Shown here one piece after another: positions 9,919-18,838 of a stretch of 64,000 nt of DNA. Source of the DNA: CAVXDY01 sp963721335 (GTDB taxonomy: Bacteria; Actinomycetota; Thermoleophilia; Miltoncostaeales; Miltoncostaeaceae); assembly GCA_963721335.1 (NCBI GenBank), contig CAVRIV010000004.1:1-64000 (forward strand). The letters run 5' to 3'. Both the position numbers and the translations under genes were made by a program. How positions within the stretch are numbered: the first letter of the stretch is position 1; each line of letters begins with the position of its first letter. Below the pieces are notes generated by a model. It ran no database searches and had not been told where the DNA came from. It worked only from the letters and a program-made list of their open reading frames with translations.

Positions 9919-10287
9919 TCATCGAGCGGGCAGCTGCTGCACCGCCCAGGCGTTGCCGTCCGGGTCGCTGAAGAAGACGAACGATCCCCACGGGAACTCC
10001 TGGACGTCGCCCACCTCCACGCCGCGCCCGACCAGTTCCTCCCGTGCGGCGTGGATGTCCGAGACCACCATCTGCATTCCACGCACCGACCCCGGGGCCG
10101 CATCCGTGATGCCGCTCCCGATGGTGATCGAGCATGCCGACCCGGGAGGAGTCAGCTGGACGAAGCGGATCTCGTCGCTGACCCGGTGGTCGTGGTCCGC
10201 GTTGAAGCCCGCCTTCTCGGTGTAGAAGGCCTTCGCGCGATCGACGTCCGAGACGGGGATCGCCACCAGCTCGAGCTTCCAGTCCAT
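9919..10287 (-). CDS. VOC family (glyoxalase/bleomycin-resistance fold) protein
   Basis: Small one-module vicinal-oxygen-chelate protein. It begins MDWKLELVAIPVSDVDRAKAFYTEKAGF, the standard first beta-alpha unit (shown here only as its opening), and ends with FFSDPDGNAWAVQQL, where the conserved DPDGN loop is followed by the strand that carries a metal ligand. Two in-frame ATGs occur (10293 and 10287). GAGGAG abuts the first and lies 6 bases before the second, so I choose 10287, giving 122 residues. Substrate is unknown; members include glyoxalases, dioxygenases and drug-binding proteins. Confidence 0.85.
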   Translation of the reverse strand: MDWKLELVAIPVSDVDRAKAFYTEKAGFNADHDHRVSDEIRFVQLTPPGSACSITIGSGITDAAPGSVRGMQMVVSDIHAAREELVGRGVEVGDVQEFPWGSFVFFSDPDGNAWAVQQLPAR

Positions 10288-10297
10288 GAGCATCTCC

Positions 10298-10933
10298 TCA
10301 CGTGGTGGTCGCGGCCGCCTGATCCAGGAGGCGCGGGAGCCAGCTTCGCACGGCGTCCGCCACCGCCCCGAGGTCCGTCCTCAGGCTGTGATCGCCCGGC
10401 ACCAGGACCACCGTTCGGCCCGCGGCGGCCGGCGGGATGCCGAAGGGGTCGTTCTCGCCCTGCACGATGAGCGTCGGGACCCTCACGGCGTCGAGCTCGG
10501 AGAGACGGCTCGGGGCCGGGGGCTTGGGCGAACGGCGCGGCGGCTGAAGCGGGAACGCGAGGCAGAGGACCCCCAGGGCGCCGGTCGCCTCCGCCGTGCG
10601 GCAGGCCACCCGCGCTCCCGAGGAGCGGCCGCCCACCACCAGCGGCAACCCCCGGAGGGCATCCGCAGAAAGGTGCTCGAGCACCGCGATCCAGGCGGCG
10701 TCCAGGCGGGGAGCCGGGGCCGGAGAGCGTCGTCCGGCGACGCGGTAGGGCTGCTCGACGAGCGCCACGCTGATTCCGTCCGCGCGCGCGGCTCCCGTCA
10801 CCGCGACCAGGTCTCGCGACGCGACACCGCCACCGGCTCCGTGACCGAGGACCAGCGCCGCTCTCGGCTCGTCCGCCGGCTGGAGGTGGACGTTCGCCGG
10901 GCCGTACGGGGTGTCCACCGGGAGGGTGCTCAC
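10298..10933 (-). CDS. alpha/beta hydrolase, KANL3/Tex30-like
   Basis: A 211-residue hydrolase of the small dienelactone-hydrolase-like group. LVLGHGAGGG forms the oxyanion-hole loop, VVGGRSSGARVAC holds the nucleophile elbow (GxSxG form GRSSG), VPTLIVQGENDPFG the acid, and LVPGDHSLR the catalytic His. Substrate unknown. It starts within the last codons of the Lrp-type regulator (4-base overlap), so the two form one minus-strand unit, perhaps with the VOC gene 10 bases downstream. Confidence 0.85.
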   Translation of the reverse strand: MSTLPVDTPYGPANVHLQPADEPRAALVLGHGAGGGVASRDLVAVTGAARADGISVALVEQPYRVAGRRSPAPAPRLDAAWIAVLEHLSADALRGLPLVVGGRSSGARVACRTAEATGALGVLCLAFPLQPPRRSPKPPAPSRLSELDAVRVPTLIVQGENDPFGIPPAAAGRTVVLVPGDHSLRTDLGAVADAVRSWLPRLLDQAAATTT

Positions 10934-11382
10934 GTGGCTCCCAGGGCAGCCGGGTCGGGCTCCCTCTCGAACTGCGTGTCCAGGAGGATCGTGGTGCGCG
11001 TGCGGTCAACGCCGGCCAGCTCGCGCAGGCGCACGAGAAGGCGCTCCATGCCGGGCGGGTCGCCCGCGCGCACCTTCAGCAGGAGGTCGCTGGTGCCCGC
11101 GGTCAACCAGCACGCCTCGACCTCGGGCATCGCGCGCACCGCCAGCACGATCGCCTCGAGGGTGCCCTCGGCCTCCAGGGCGACGATCCCCGAGAGCCCC
11201 AGGCCGATGGCCGCGGGGCTCACACGGGCGCCGTAGCCGGTGATGACCCCCCGCCGCTCGAGCTGCCGGACGCGGTGGTGGACGGCCGGCGTCAACAGCT
11301 TGACCGCCCGGCCGATGGCCGCGAACGACATCCGTCCGTCGTTGACGAGGTGCTGAAGAATCTTCTGGTCGATGTCGTCCAT
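10930..11382 (-). CDS. Lrp/AsnC family transcriptional regulator
   Basis: A 150-residue feast/famine regulator. The N-terminal helix-turn-helix reads DDIDQKILQHLVNDGR...GRAVKLLTPAVHHRVRQLE, and the C-terminal RAM ligand-binding domain contains VEACWLTAGTSDLLLKV. Such proteins usually sense an amino acid and control its transport or breakdown. It is divergent from the amino-acid/2-oxo-acid catabolic operon that starts at 11482, which makes that operon its likely target. A CTAAT-G-ATTAG palindrome lies just upstream of its start. Confidence 0.9.
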   Translation of the reverse strand: MDDIDQKILQHLVNDGRMSFAAIGRAVKLLTPAVHHRVRQLERRGVITGYGARVSPAAIGLGLSGIVALEAEGTLEAIVLAVRAMPEVEACWLTAGTSDLLLKVRAGDPPGMERLLVRLRELAGVDRTRTTILLDTQFEREPDPAALGAT

Positions 11383-11394
11383 GTCCTCTCAGTT

Positions 11395-11405
11395 CTAATG
11401 ATTAG
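11395..11405. promoter_or_regulatory. candidate Lrp/AsnC operator palindrome
   Basis: An 11-base perfect palindrome, CTAAT-G-ATTAG, in the 99-base divergent gap between the Lrp-type gene and the catabolic operon. It is the only AT-rich symmetric site there. A second inverted repeat, GGCC-5-GGCC, follows at 11405-11417. Binding by the adjacent regulator is an inference from position and composition. Confidence 0.4.
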
Positions 11406-11481
11406 GCCTGTTCGGCCGAATGATCGCCTCCTACTCTAGTGAGTGGCAAGTGTTACGAGCGAGCGTCTCGAGGAGGCAGGG

Positions 11482-14400
11482 ATGGCGACCGTCGCGCCCC
11501 GTCAGCGAGAACTCGTCACCGCGAGGTGGCCGTTGCGCGAGGGCGCGGGGCGGGCGGTGCTCGACGGCAACGAGCTGATCGTGAAGGGCGCGCTCGAGGC
11601 CGGCGTCTCGCTCATCACCGGCTACCCCGGCTCGCCGGTCGCCGAGGTCTTCACCATCTGCGAGACCCACGCGCCGTACCTCGGGGAGCTCGGCGTGGAG
11701 GCGCAGCTCGCCAACAACGAGGCCCAGAGCGCCGCGATGGTGAACGGCGCCCGCCAGGTGCCGGGCGCGCGCGCCATGGCCGTCTTCAAGAGCGTGGGCG
11801 CCTACGTCGCGCTGGACGGCCTGGCGATCGCCAACGCCGCCCTCCCCGGGGCACACGCGGCCGGGGTGGTCGTGGTCGGGGACGATCCGGCCCTGTCCTC
11901 CACGCAGGTCGGCGCCGACAGCCGCGTGACGCTGGCGGCCGCGCGCATCCCGGTGCTCGAGCCCGCGAGCGCCCAGGAGCTGAAGGACATGGTGCGCCTG
12001 GCCTTCGACCTCTCGGAGCGGAGCGAGTTGATCGTGGGCGTGGTGGTCACGACGACGCAGGCCGACGGCGCGGGAGTGGTCGAGCTGTCGCCCAACCGGC
12101 CGCCCGAGGTGGGGCCCACCCGGCGGGTGCACCTCGACACCTCCGCGATCGACGTCCGCCGTGCGATCTCGCTGCCGCCGCAGGCCACGGGCCTCGAGGA
12201 CGACCTGCTCGAGCGCCGTCGCGCGCTTCTGCACGAGGCGGTCCGCGCCGCCGGCATCGATCGGATCGAGCCCGGCCGCCCCGGAGCCGCGCGGCGGCTC
12301 GGCATCGTGGTGGGCGGCGCCTCCTACCCGCTGCTGCGCGCCGCCCTCGCCGCCCTCGGGATCGACGGGGAGCTGCCCATCCTGCGCGCCGGGCTCACCT
12401 GGCCGCTCGACCCGGAGCCGGTGCGCCGCCTCGCGGACCGGGTGGACGAGGTGGTGGTGATGGAGGAGCGCGGCCCGCACCTGGAGGACCAGGTGCGCCG
12501 TGCCCTGGAGGGCCGCCACCAGGCGGTGTGGGGCAAGGAGTTCCCCGGCGGGGCGCGCGGGTTCCCGGCGGGGGCCGGGATGGACCCGGACATCGCCCTG
12601 GCCGCGCTCTCGCGGCTGGTGCGATCCGCCCCGGACGCCGTCCCGGCCCGCGCACTCGAGCGGGCGAAGGACGCCGACGAGCGGCGCGGCGCGCTGGCCC
12701 GGCGGGCCCTCGCCGTGACCCCCCGCACCCCCACCTACTGCGCGGGCTGCCCGCATCGCGGCACCAGCTCCCCGCTGACGGAGATCCGCAAGCGCCTCGC
12801 CGACCCCGTCTACATGCGCCGGGTGCACGACCGCGAGCCGGTGGACGCGATCGCCCACGGGGGCATCGGCTGCTACTCGATGGCCTTCCTGCCCCCGTTC
12901 GAGGAGATGCACGACCTCTCGGCGATGGGGCTCGGCGGCGCCACGGGCGCCGGGTCGGCGCCGCTCGTCACCAACAAGCACTACGTCCTGGTGGGCGACG
13001 GCACCTTCTTCCACGGCGAGATGTCCACGATGGCCAACGCGATCAAGCAGGACCAGGACATCCTGTACATCGTCCTCGACAACAAGAACACGGCGATGAC
13101 CGGCCACCAGGGGACGCCGGCCAGCGAGACCGACCTGATGGGCCGGCCCCAGACGCCGCTCGAGATCGAGCGCATCATCGCGGCGATGGGGCCGCGGTTC
13201 CTGGCCCGGTCCAACCCGGACGATCGCGAGGCCCACATGGGGCTCCTCGAGCGGGCGCTCCTGATGGAGGGGACACGGGTCGTCATCAGCGACAAGGAGT
13301 GCGCCATCACCTCCGGCCGCCGGGTGAAGGCCGAGCGCGCGCGGGTGGTGCAGGAGCGCGGATTCCTGCCCGAGGTCACCCGCTACAACATCGCGCAGGA
13401 CACCTGCGAGAACTGCCGGGAGTGCACGACCGGCACCGGCTGCCCGGGCCTCGAGCTCGTGAGCACGCCGCTCGGGCAGAAGGTGGGGATCAGCGAGGAC
13501 GTCTGCGTCGACGACGGCTACTGCGCGCGCATCAAGGCGTGCCCCAGCTTCGAGCGGGTCACCGTGCGCCGCACCCGGGCGCCGGAGACCCAGGGGCCGC
13601 CCCTGGTGGAGCCGCCCGAGCCCGTCGTCCCGGCGCGGGGGAGCGAGTTCCGGGTCTACCTGGCGGGGGTCGGCGGCATGGGCATCGGCGTGGTGGGCCG
13701 GATCCTGATCGAGGCCGCCGCCGCCGAGTGGCCGGCCGTCGAGGTCTTCCACCGCAAGGGCCTCGCCCAGCGGGGCGGCGGGGTCTTCAGCCACGTGACC
13801 ATGCACGACGGCGCGAGCCCCCGGACCTCGGAGATCCCCGAGGGGATGGCCGACCTGGTGCTCGGCCTGGAGCCCCTCGAGGCGGCCCGCGCGCTGCGCT
13901 ACGCCTCGGCCGACCGGACGGCCGCCGCGATGGACACCCACCGGCGCCCCACGACGATGGCGCTGACGGGGGCGCAGGCCTATCCGGACGACCTCGTGGA
14001 GCGCGCGAACGCCGAGACCCGGCCGGACGGCCTGGTGGCGACCGACTTCTCGGCCGCCGCCAAGCGGACGCTGGGGGACCGGATCTACGCGAACGTCGCC
14101 GTGCTGGGGGCCGCCTGGCAGCGCGGCTGGATCCCCCTGGGCCGCGAGGCCATGGAGGGCGCCATCGCGCGGGTCGCCGGGCGGCGGGCCGAGGACAACC
14201 TGCGGGCGTTCCTCCTCGGCCGGGTCCTGGCCGCCCGCGAGGCGGAGTCGTCGCCGGCCGAGGACGCCGAGACGCTCATCGCCCGCGAGGAGGGGTGGAT
14301 CCGCTCGCGGCGCGAGCGACGGGCGTTCCGGGCGGCCGTGGAGCGCGCGCGCGAGGCCGGGCTGGGCGAGGTGGCGATGCGGATGCTGGCGCCGCGGCTC

Positions 14401-14958
14401 GCGGACATCGTGGCCTGGGGCGGCGCCGCCTACGCCGAGCGCTACCTGGCCGGCGTCGAGCGCGTGCGCGCCGCCTTCCCCGCGCTGACGGCGGCCGCGA
14501 TCCACAACCTGCACCGCACGATGGCGATCAAGGACGAGATCTTCGTGGCCCACCAGCTCACCAGCCCCAAGAAGTACGCGCGCGACCGCGAGCGCTTCCT
14601 GGTGGACCCCTCCCGGGGCGACCGCATCGACTACGTTCACCTCAACCGGCCGGCGTTCGACGTCCTGGGCCGGCACTTCGAGTGGGACATGGAGACGCGT
14701 GACTGGCAGTTGCGGCTGATGCGCCGGGCGCGGTTCCTCCGGGCGATGCTCCCGTCCTGGCACCGGCGCGAGCGGCGCTTCCGCGACTGGTACGAGAGCG
14801 AGGTCCTCGGCGCGGTCTGCGACGGGCGGCTGGCCGGTCCGGCCGCCGACGAGGCGCTGCGCCTGCCCGAGGGCGTCACCGGCTTCCGGACGGTGCGCTA
14901 CCCGAAGGAGGACGCCGCCTACGCGCGCCTCGACGAGTTGCTCCGGGCGACGTCGTGA
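11482..14958 (+). CDS. fused indolepyruvate-type ferredoxin oxidoreductase
   Basis: Single-chain 2-oxo-acid:ferredoxin oxidoreductase (about 1158 residues), which oxidatively decarboxylates aryl or branched 2-oxo acids to acyl-CoA using TPP and Fe-S centres. In order: N-terminal pyruvate-type domain (LITGYPGSPVAEV), middle region with TYCAGCPHRGTSS, TPP domain (VGDGTFFHGEMSTMANAI, DNKNTAMTGHQ), Cys clusters CENCRECTTGTGC and CVDDGYCARIKAC, gamma-subunit domain (YLAGVGGMGIGVVGRIL), and a C-terminal region like that of long fused IorA/B proteins. The ATG at 11482 has AGGAGG 5 bases upstream and is preferred to the GTG at 11443. Four-base overlap with the next gene. It supplies acyl-CoA for the acyl-CoA dehydrogenase two genes downstream. 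Confidence 0.9.
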   Translation: MATVAPRQRELVTARWPLREGAGRAVLDGNELIVKGALEAGVSLITGYPGSPVAEVFTICETHAPYLGELGVEAQLANNEAQSAAMVNGARQVPGARAMAVFKSVGAYVALDGLAIANAALPGAHAAGVVVVGDDPALSSTQVGADSRVTLAAARIPVLEPASAQELKDMVRLAFDLSERSELIVGVVVTTTQADGAGVVELSPNRPPEVGPTRRVHLDTSAIDVRRAISLPPQATGLEDDLLERRRALLHEAVRAAGIDRIEPGRPGAARRLGIVVGGASYPLLRAALAALGIDGELPILRAGLTWPLDPEPVRRLADRVDEVVVMEERGPHLEDQVRRALEGRHQAVWGKEFPGGARGFPAGAGMDPDIALAALSRLVRSAPDAVPARALERAKDADERRGALARRALAVTPRTPTYCAGCPHRGTSSPLTEIRKRLADPVYMRRVHDREPVDAIAHGGIGCYSMAFLPPFEEMHDLSAMGLGGATGAGSAPLVTNKHYVLVGDGTFFHGEMSTMANAIKQDQDILYIVLDNKNTAMTGHQGTPASETDLMGRPQTPLEIERIIAAMGPRFLARSNPDDREAHMGLLERALLMEGTRVVISDKECAITSGRRVKAERARVVQERGFLPEVTRYNIAQDTCENCRECTTGTGCPGLELVSTPLGQKVGISEDVCVDDGYCARIKACPSFERVTVRRTRAPETQGPPLVEPPEPVVPARGSEFRVYLAGVGGMGIGVVGRILIEAAAAEWPAVEVFHRKGLAQRGGGVFSHVTMHDGASPRTSEIPEGMADLVLGLEPLEAARALRYASADRTAAAMDTHRRPTTMALTGAQAYPDDLVERANAETRPDGLVATDFSAAAKRTLGDRIYANVAVLGAAWQRGWIPLGREAMEGAIARVAGRRAEDNLRAFLLGRVLAAREAESSPAEDAETLIAREEGWIRSRRERRAFRAAVERAREAGLGEVAMRMLAPRLADIVAWGGAAYAERYLAGVERVRAAFPALTAAAIHNLHRTMAIKDEIFVAHQLTSPKKYARDRERFLVDPSRGDRIDYVHLNRPAFDVLGRHFEWDMETRDWQLRLMRRARFLRAMLPSWHRRERRFRDWYESEVLGAVCDGRLAGPAADEALRLPEGVTGFRTVRYPKEDAAYARLDELLRATS

Positions 14959-15990
14959 GGGTGATCGACGACGCGTCGGTGGGCTGCTACGAGCGGGTGG
15001 TGCACGCCGTGGACGAGGCGAGCGGGCTGCGGGCGATCGTCGCGGTCCACTCCACGGCCCTCGGTCCGGCGGTGGGGGGCACCCGCTTCCTGCCCTACCG
15101 GAGCGAGGCGAGCGCGACCCTGGACGCCCTGCGGCTGGCCGAGGCCATGACGCTGAAGGCCGCGGCGGCCGGGCTGGCGCTCGGAGGCGGCAAGGCGGTG
15201 ATCGTGGGCGACCCCGCCCGGCTCGCGGGCCCGGCCCTGTGGCGCGCCTACGCCGAGGTGATCGACCTGCTGGGCGGGAGCTACTACACCGCCGAGGACG
15301 TGGGGACGAGCGTGGCGGACATGCTCGCGGTGCGCCGGTGGACCCCCTACGCCCTGGGGGCCGTCGATCCGTCGCCGACGACCGCGCGCGGGGTGCTGGC
15401 GGCCGTCCGGGCGGTCTGGGAGGCGGAGACCGGCGCCGACGACCTCGACGGGGTGAGCGTCGTCGTCCAGGGCGCGGGCAAGGTGGGCGGGGCCCTCGCC
15501 CGCCTCCTGGCCGAGGCGGGCGCCCGCGTGAGCGTGAGCGACGTCGACGCCGCTCGGGCCGCCGCCCTGGCGGCCGAGATCGGGGCGGGCCTCGTCCCTC
15601 CGGCGCGAGGCGCTGTCGGAGCGGTGCGACGTCCTGGCGCCGTGCGCGCTGGGCGGCGTGCTCACGCCGGCGAGCGTCGCCGAGCTGCGCTGCCGCTGGG
15701 TGGTGGGCTCGGCCAACAACCAGCTCTGCTGCGACGAGATGGCCGAGCGCCTGGCCGAGCGGGGCATCGGCTACGTGCCCGACTTCGTGGCCAACGCCGG
15801 CGGGCTGATCTCGGTGGGGGAGGAGCTCGTCGGCGGGGACGCCGGGCACGCCGCGGAGGCGGCGGACGGCATCGGCGACGTGGTGCGCGAGTTGATCGAG
15901 ACGGCCCGCCGGGAGGGCGGCACGCTGCTCGGGGCCGCCGGGGAGCGCGCCCGGGAGCGGCTCGGGGCCTCCCGGGACGCCGTCCGTTGA
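14955..15990 (+). CDS. Leu/Phe/Val-type amino acid dehydrogenase, one frame break
   Basis: NAD-dependent oxidative deaminase of the Glu/Leu/Phe/Val family, making the 2-oxo acid consumed by the preceding oxidoreductase. Seen: GPAVGGTRFLPY, GLALGGGKAVI (catalytic Lys about residue 77), SYYTAEDVGTS, Rossmann motif VVQGAGKVGGALA, and, after a frame break near 15600, LAPCALGGVLTPASV, VGSANNQL and VPDFVANAGG. The GTG start at 14955 overlaps the upstream stop. About 345 residues when read through. Substrate (leucine, valine or phenylalanine) cannot be told from the sequence. Confidence 0.85.
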
Positions 15991-17129
15991 ACGACGGGCT
16001 CTCCGACGAGCAGGTGGCCCTCCGCGCGAGCGTCCGCGAGGTGGCCGAGGGGGAGATCGCGCCGGCGGCCGAGGCGCTCGACCGCGAGGGCCGCTTCCCC
16101 TACGAGATCGTCGCCACGCTGGGCGCGCTGGGCCTGATGGGCATGACCGTCCCGGAGGAGTGGGGCGGCGCCGGCCTGGACACCCTCTCCTACGCGGTCG
16201 CCATCGAGGAGCTGGCGCGGGTGGACTCCAGCGTGGCGATCACGGTGGCCGCCCACACCGGGCTCGGCACGATGCCGATCGTGCTCTTCGGCGACGACGA
16301 GCAGCGGCGCCGCTGGGTGCCCGACCTCGCCGCCGGGCGGGCGCTCGCGGCCTTCGGGCTCACGGAGCCCGAGGCCGGGTCCGACGCGGGCGCCGGACGT
16401 ACCCGGGCGCGACCGCGGGACGGCGGCGGCTGGACGATCGACGGGTCGAAGATGTTCATCACCAACGCCGGCACCGACATCACCGCCTGCTGCACGGTGA
16501 CCGCCCGTACCGGCGACTCGGAGATCAGCGCCTTCATCGTCCCGGCCGACGCCCCCGGCTACCGTCCCGATCCGCCGCTGCGCAAGATCGGCTGGCGCGC
16601 CAGCGACACGCGCCCCGTGAGCCTCGAGGGGGTCGAGGTGGGCGCCGAGGCGCTGCTCGGCCCGCGCGGCGCCGGCCTGCGACAGGCACTGCAGGCCCTG
16701 GACGGCGGGCGCATCGCGATCGCCGCGATGGGCGTGGGCCTCGCTCAGGGCGCCCTCGAGCTGGCCCTGGCGCACGCCCGCTCCCGCCGCCAGTTCGGCC
16801 GCGCGATCGCGGGCTTCCAGGCCATCCAGTTCTCGCTCGCCGAGATGGCGTGCGAGATCGAGGCGGCCCGCAGCCTGCTGTACCGCGCCGCCCGGCTCAA
16901 GGACGCCGGCCGGCCGGTGACCGCGATGGCGGCCATGGCGAAGCTCACCGCGGGGCGCCTCGCGCAGACCGTGGCCGAGCGTAGCCTCCACATCCACGGC
17001 GGCTACGGGTGGATGGAGGAGAGCCCGATCGCCCGGCTCTACCGCGACGCGAAGATCCTGGAGATCGGCGAGGGGACCTCGGAGGTGCAGAAGATGGTGA
17101 TCGCCCGGCACATCGGAGCGCACGAGTGA
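15987..17129 (+). CDS. acyl-CoA dehydrogenase
   Basis: FAD flavoenzyme of 380 residues that dehydrogenates acyl-CoA at C2-C3. Motifs: VPEEWGGAGLD, FGLTEPEAGSDAG, WTIDGSKMFITNA, ARSRRQFGRAIAGFQAIQ and the C-terminal YRDAKILEIGEGTSEVQ. The TTG at 15987 overlaps the preceding TGA and gives a normal N-terminus (LSDEQVALRASVREVAEGEI). In this operon it most plausibly acts on the short or branched acyl-CoA released by the 2-oxo-acid:ferredoxin oxidoreductase, as isovaleryl-CoA or 2-methylbutyryl-CoA dehydrogenases do. Confidence 0.93.
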   Translation: MNDGLSDEQVALRASVREVAEGEIAPAAEALDREGRFPYEIVATLGALGLMGMTVPEEWGGAGLDTLSYAVAIEELARVDSSVAITVAAHTGLGTMPIVLFGDDEQRRRWVPDLAAGRALAAFGLTEPEAGSDAGAGRTRARPRDGGGWTIDGSKMFITNAGTDITACCTVTARTGDSEISAFIVPADAPGYRPDPPLRKIGWRASDTRPVSLEGVEVGAEALLGPRGAGLRQALQALDGGRIAIAAMGVGLAQGALELALAHARSRRQFGRAIAGFQAIQFSLAEMACEIEAARSLLYRAARLKDAGRPVTAMAAMAKLTAGRLAQTVAERSLHIHGGYGWMEESPIARLYRDAKILEIGEGTSEVQKMVIARHIGAHE

Positions 17130-17572
17130 TGCCCGGACACGAGCCCTACACGCTGTCGATCCTGGTGATGCCGAACCAGGTGAACACGCTCGGCGTGATG
17201 CACGGCGGGCACATGATGAGCTGGATGGACATGGCCGCGTGGGTCGCGGCGACGCGCGCCGTGGTGCCCGGTCAGACCGTCTTCTTCAAGGCCGTCGACG
17301 ACTGCGTGTGGTCCGGGCCCGTCCACGCCGGCGAGGTGTGCTCGATCACCGCCACGCTCGAGGAGGTCGGCGTCTCCTCGATGCGCATCTCGCTCGCGGC
17401 CCGCTCGGAGGACCCGTCGAGCAAGGAGGTCCGCGACGTCTGCCGCGCGACCTTCACGATGGTGGCCGCGGAGGACGGGAAGGCCGTCCCGGTGCGCCTT
17501 CACGACGACCGGTCCTCGTCGGACCGGAACGGTCGCCGCGCGCGCGGTGGGCAGCCGGGACGTCGCCCCTGA
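17129..17572 (+). CDS. acyl-CoA thioesterase (hotdog fold)
   Basis: A 147-residue hotdog-fold thioesterase. Its motif LGVMHGGHMMSWMDMAAWVAA resembles the YciA/BFIT class helix that carries the active-site residue, followed by SITATLEEVGVSSMRISL. The ATG overlaps the acyl-CoA dehydrogenase stop, so it ends the four-gene operon and may release free acids or spare CoA when catabolic acyl-CoAs accumulate. The last 20 residues are a low-complexity Arg/Ser/Gly tail. A second, more canonical paralogue lies at 45118-45498. Confidence 0.87.
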   Translation: MPGHEPYTLSILVMPNQVNTLGVMHGGHMMSWMDMAAWVAATRAVVPGQTVFFKAVDDCVWSGPVHAGEVCSITATLEEVGVSSMRISLAARSEDPSSKEVRDVCRATFTMVAAEDGKAVPVRLHDDRSSSDRNGRRARGGQPGRRP

Positions 17573-17611
17573 GCGGCACCGCTGTCCCCGGCGGCGGTCA
17601 TCATCGGGGAC

Positions 17612-18730
17612 GTGACGACCGAGGTCCTCAGCCCGCGCGCGCTCGGCCGGGCCACCCTGGCGCGCCAGCTCCTGCTGGAGCGGGCGGACATGCCGCCGCG
17701 GGGTGCGGTCGCGCACCTGGTGGGCCTGCAGGCGCAGCAGCCGCGCGACCCCTACATCGCGCTCTGGTCCCGGCTGCGCGGCTTCGATCCCGAGGAGCTC
17801 GGGCGGCTGCTGGTGGATCGCGAGGTGGTCCGGACGGTCGTGATGCGGGCGACCATCCACCTGGTCACGGCGGACGACTGCCTGCTGCTGAGGCCCCTCA
17901 CGCAGCCGGTGCTGCACGCCGAGCTGTGGCGCCACCCCGACTACTCGCCGCTGCTGCGCGACGTGGACCTCGCGCCGGTCCTGACCGCGGCCCGCCAGGT
18001 GCTGGGCGAGCGTCCGCGCACCGGCCCGCAGCTGCGCGCCGCGCTGGCGGAGCGGTTCCCGGAGCTCGACCCGGCGGCCATGGCGTACGCCTGCCGCTGC
18101 CTGCTGCCCCTGGTCCAGGTGCCGCCGCGAGGCGTGTGGGGCCGCACGGCCCAGGTCACCACGACCACCGCCGAGGCGTGGCTCGGGCGGCCGCTGGCGG
18201 ACGATCCGTCGATCGACGAGGTGGTGGTGCGCTATCTGGCGGCCTTCGGGCCGGCGGCCGTGGCCGACATCGCGACGTGGTCGCGCCTGACCGGCCTCCG
18301 CGCGGTCGTCGAGCGGCTCCGTCCGGGGCTCCGCGCGTTCCGGGACGAGCGGGGCCGAGAGCTGCTGGATCTGCCCGACGCGCCACGGCCCGGTCCCGAG
18401 ACGCCGGCGCCGCCGCGCTTCCTGCCGGAGTACGACAACCTGCTGCTCTCCCACGCGGACCGGACGCGGTTCATCTCGGAGGACGACCGGCGCCGCCTCT
18501 CCGCCGCGCCCGGCCGGGTCGCGGGGTCGGTCCTGCACGACGGCACCGCGCTCGGCACCTGGTGGATCGACCGCGACGGCCCGGATGACGGCGCGGTCCT
18601 GGTGGTGCGCAGCCTGCGCCGGCTCGGGGCCGCCGACCGCTCCGCCGTGGCGGCGGAGGGTCTCGCGCTGCTGGGGCTGATCGAGCCCGGGCCGGGCCCG
18701 CGGGACGTCCGATTCGACCCAGTAGCCTGA
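17612..18730 (+). CDS. winged-helix DNA-binding protein, AlkZ-like (HTH_42)
   Basis: A 372-residue protein of the HTH_42 family that includes the AlkZ/YcaQ DNA glycosylases, which unhook bulky alkyl adducts or interstrand crosslinks. HLVGLQAQQPRDPYIALWSR carries the Gln-x-Gln type motif used for catalysis in AlkZ-like enzymes. VVRTVVMRATIHLVTADD and FLPEYDNLLLSHADR are further family blocks. The start at 17612 (GTG) has no strong Shine-Dalgarno. It is separate from the catabolic operon (39-base gap). Glycosylase activity is inferred; many family members are uncharacterised. Confidence 0.8.
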   Translation: MTTEVLSPRALGRATLARQLLLERADMPPRGAVAHLVGLQAQQPRDPYIALWSRLRGFDPEELGRLLVDREVVRTVVMRATIHLVTADDCLLLRPLTQPVLHAELWRHPDYSPLLRDVDLAPVLTAARQVLGERPRTGPQLRAALAERFPELDPAAMAYACRCLLPLVQVPPRGVWGRTAQVTTTTAEAWLGRPLADDPSIDEVVVRYLAAFGPAAVADIATWSRLTGLRAVVERLRPGLRAFRDERGRELLDLPDAPRPGPETPAPPRFLPEYDNLLLSHADRTRFISEDDRRRLSAAPGRVAGSVLHDGTALGTWWIDRDGPDDGAVLVVRSLRRLGAADRSAVAAEGLALLGLIEPGPGPRDVRFDPVA

Positions 18731-18756
18731 GGGGGTGGCCCCCACGATCCATCGCG

Positions 18757-18787
18757 GCACGGTGCGGCAGAAGACCCCGCATCGTGC
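18757..18787 (+). terminator. terminator-like hairpin before dnaE
   Basis: An 11-base stem (GCACGGTGCGG with CCGCATCGTGC, one G-U pair) around a 9-base loop, 27 bases after the AlkZ-like stop. No T-run follows, so factor-independent termination is uncertain; it may instead protect the 3' end. Confidence 0.4.
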
Positions 18788-18838
18788 GTCGTCGTTCCTT
18801 GCTGGCTCTCTCGCGCGTATGCGAGCCTGAGCGCCCCG

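Noticed and set aside
11431..15849. 1472-codon minus-strand open frame opposite the oxidoreductase operon
   Set aside because: It mirrors highly conserved plus-strand genes, is rich in His/Arg/Pro/Ala repeats with no domain, and is explained by GC-rich codon phase.
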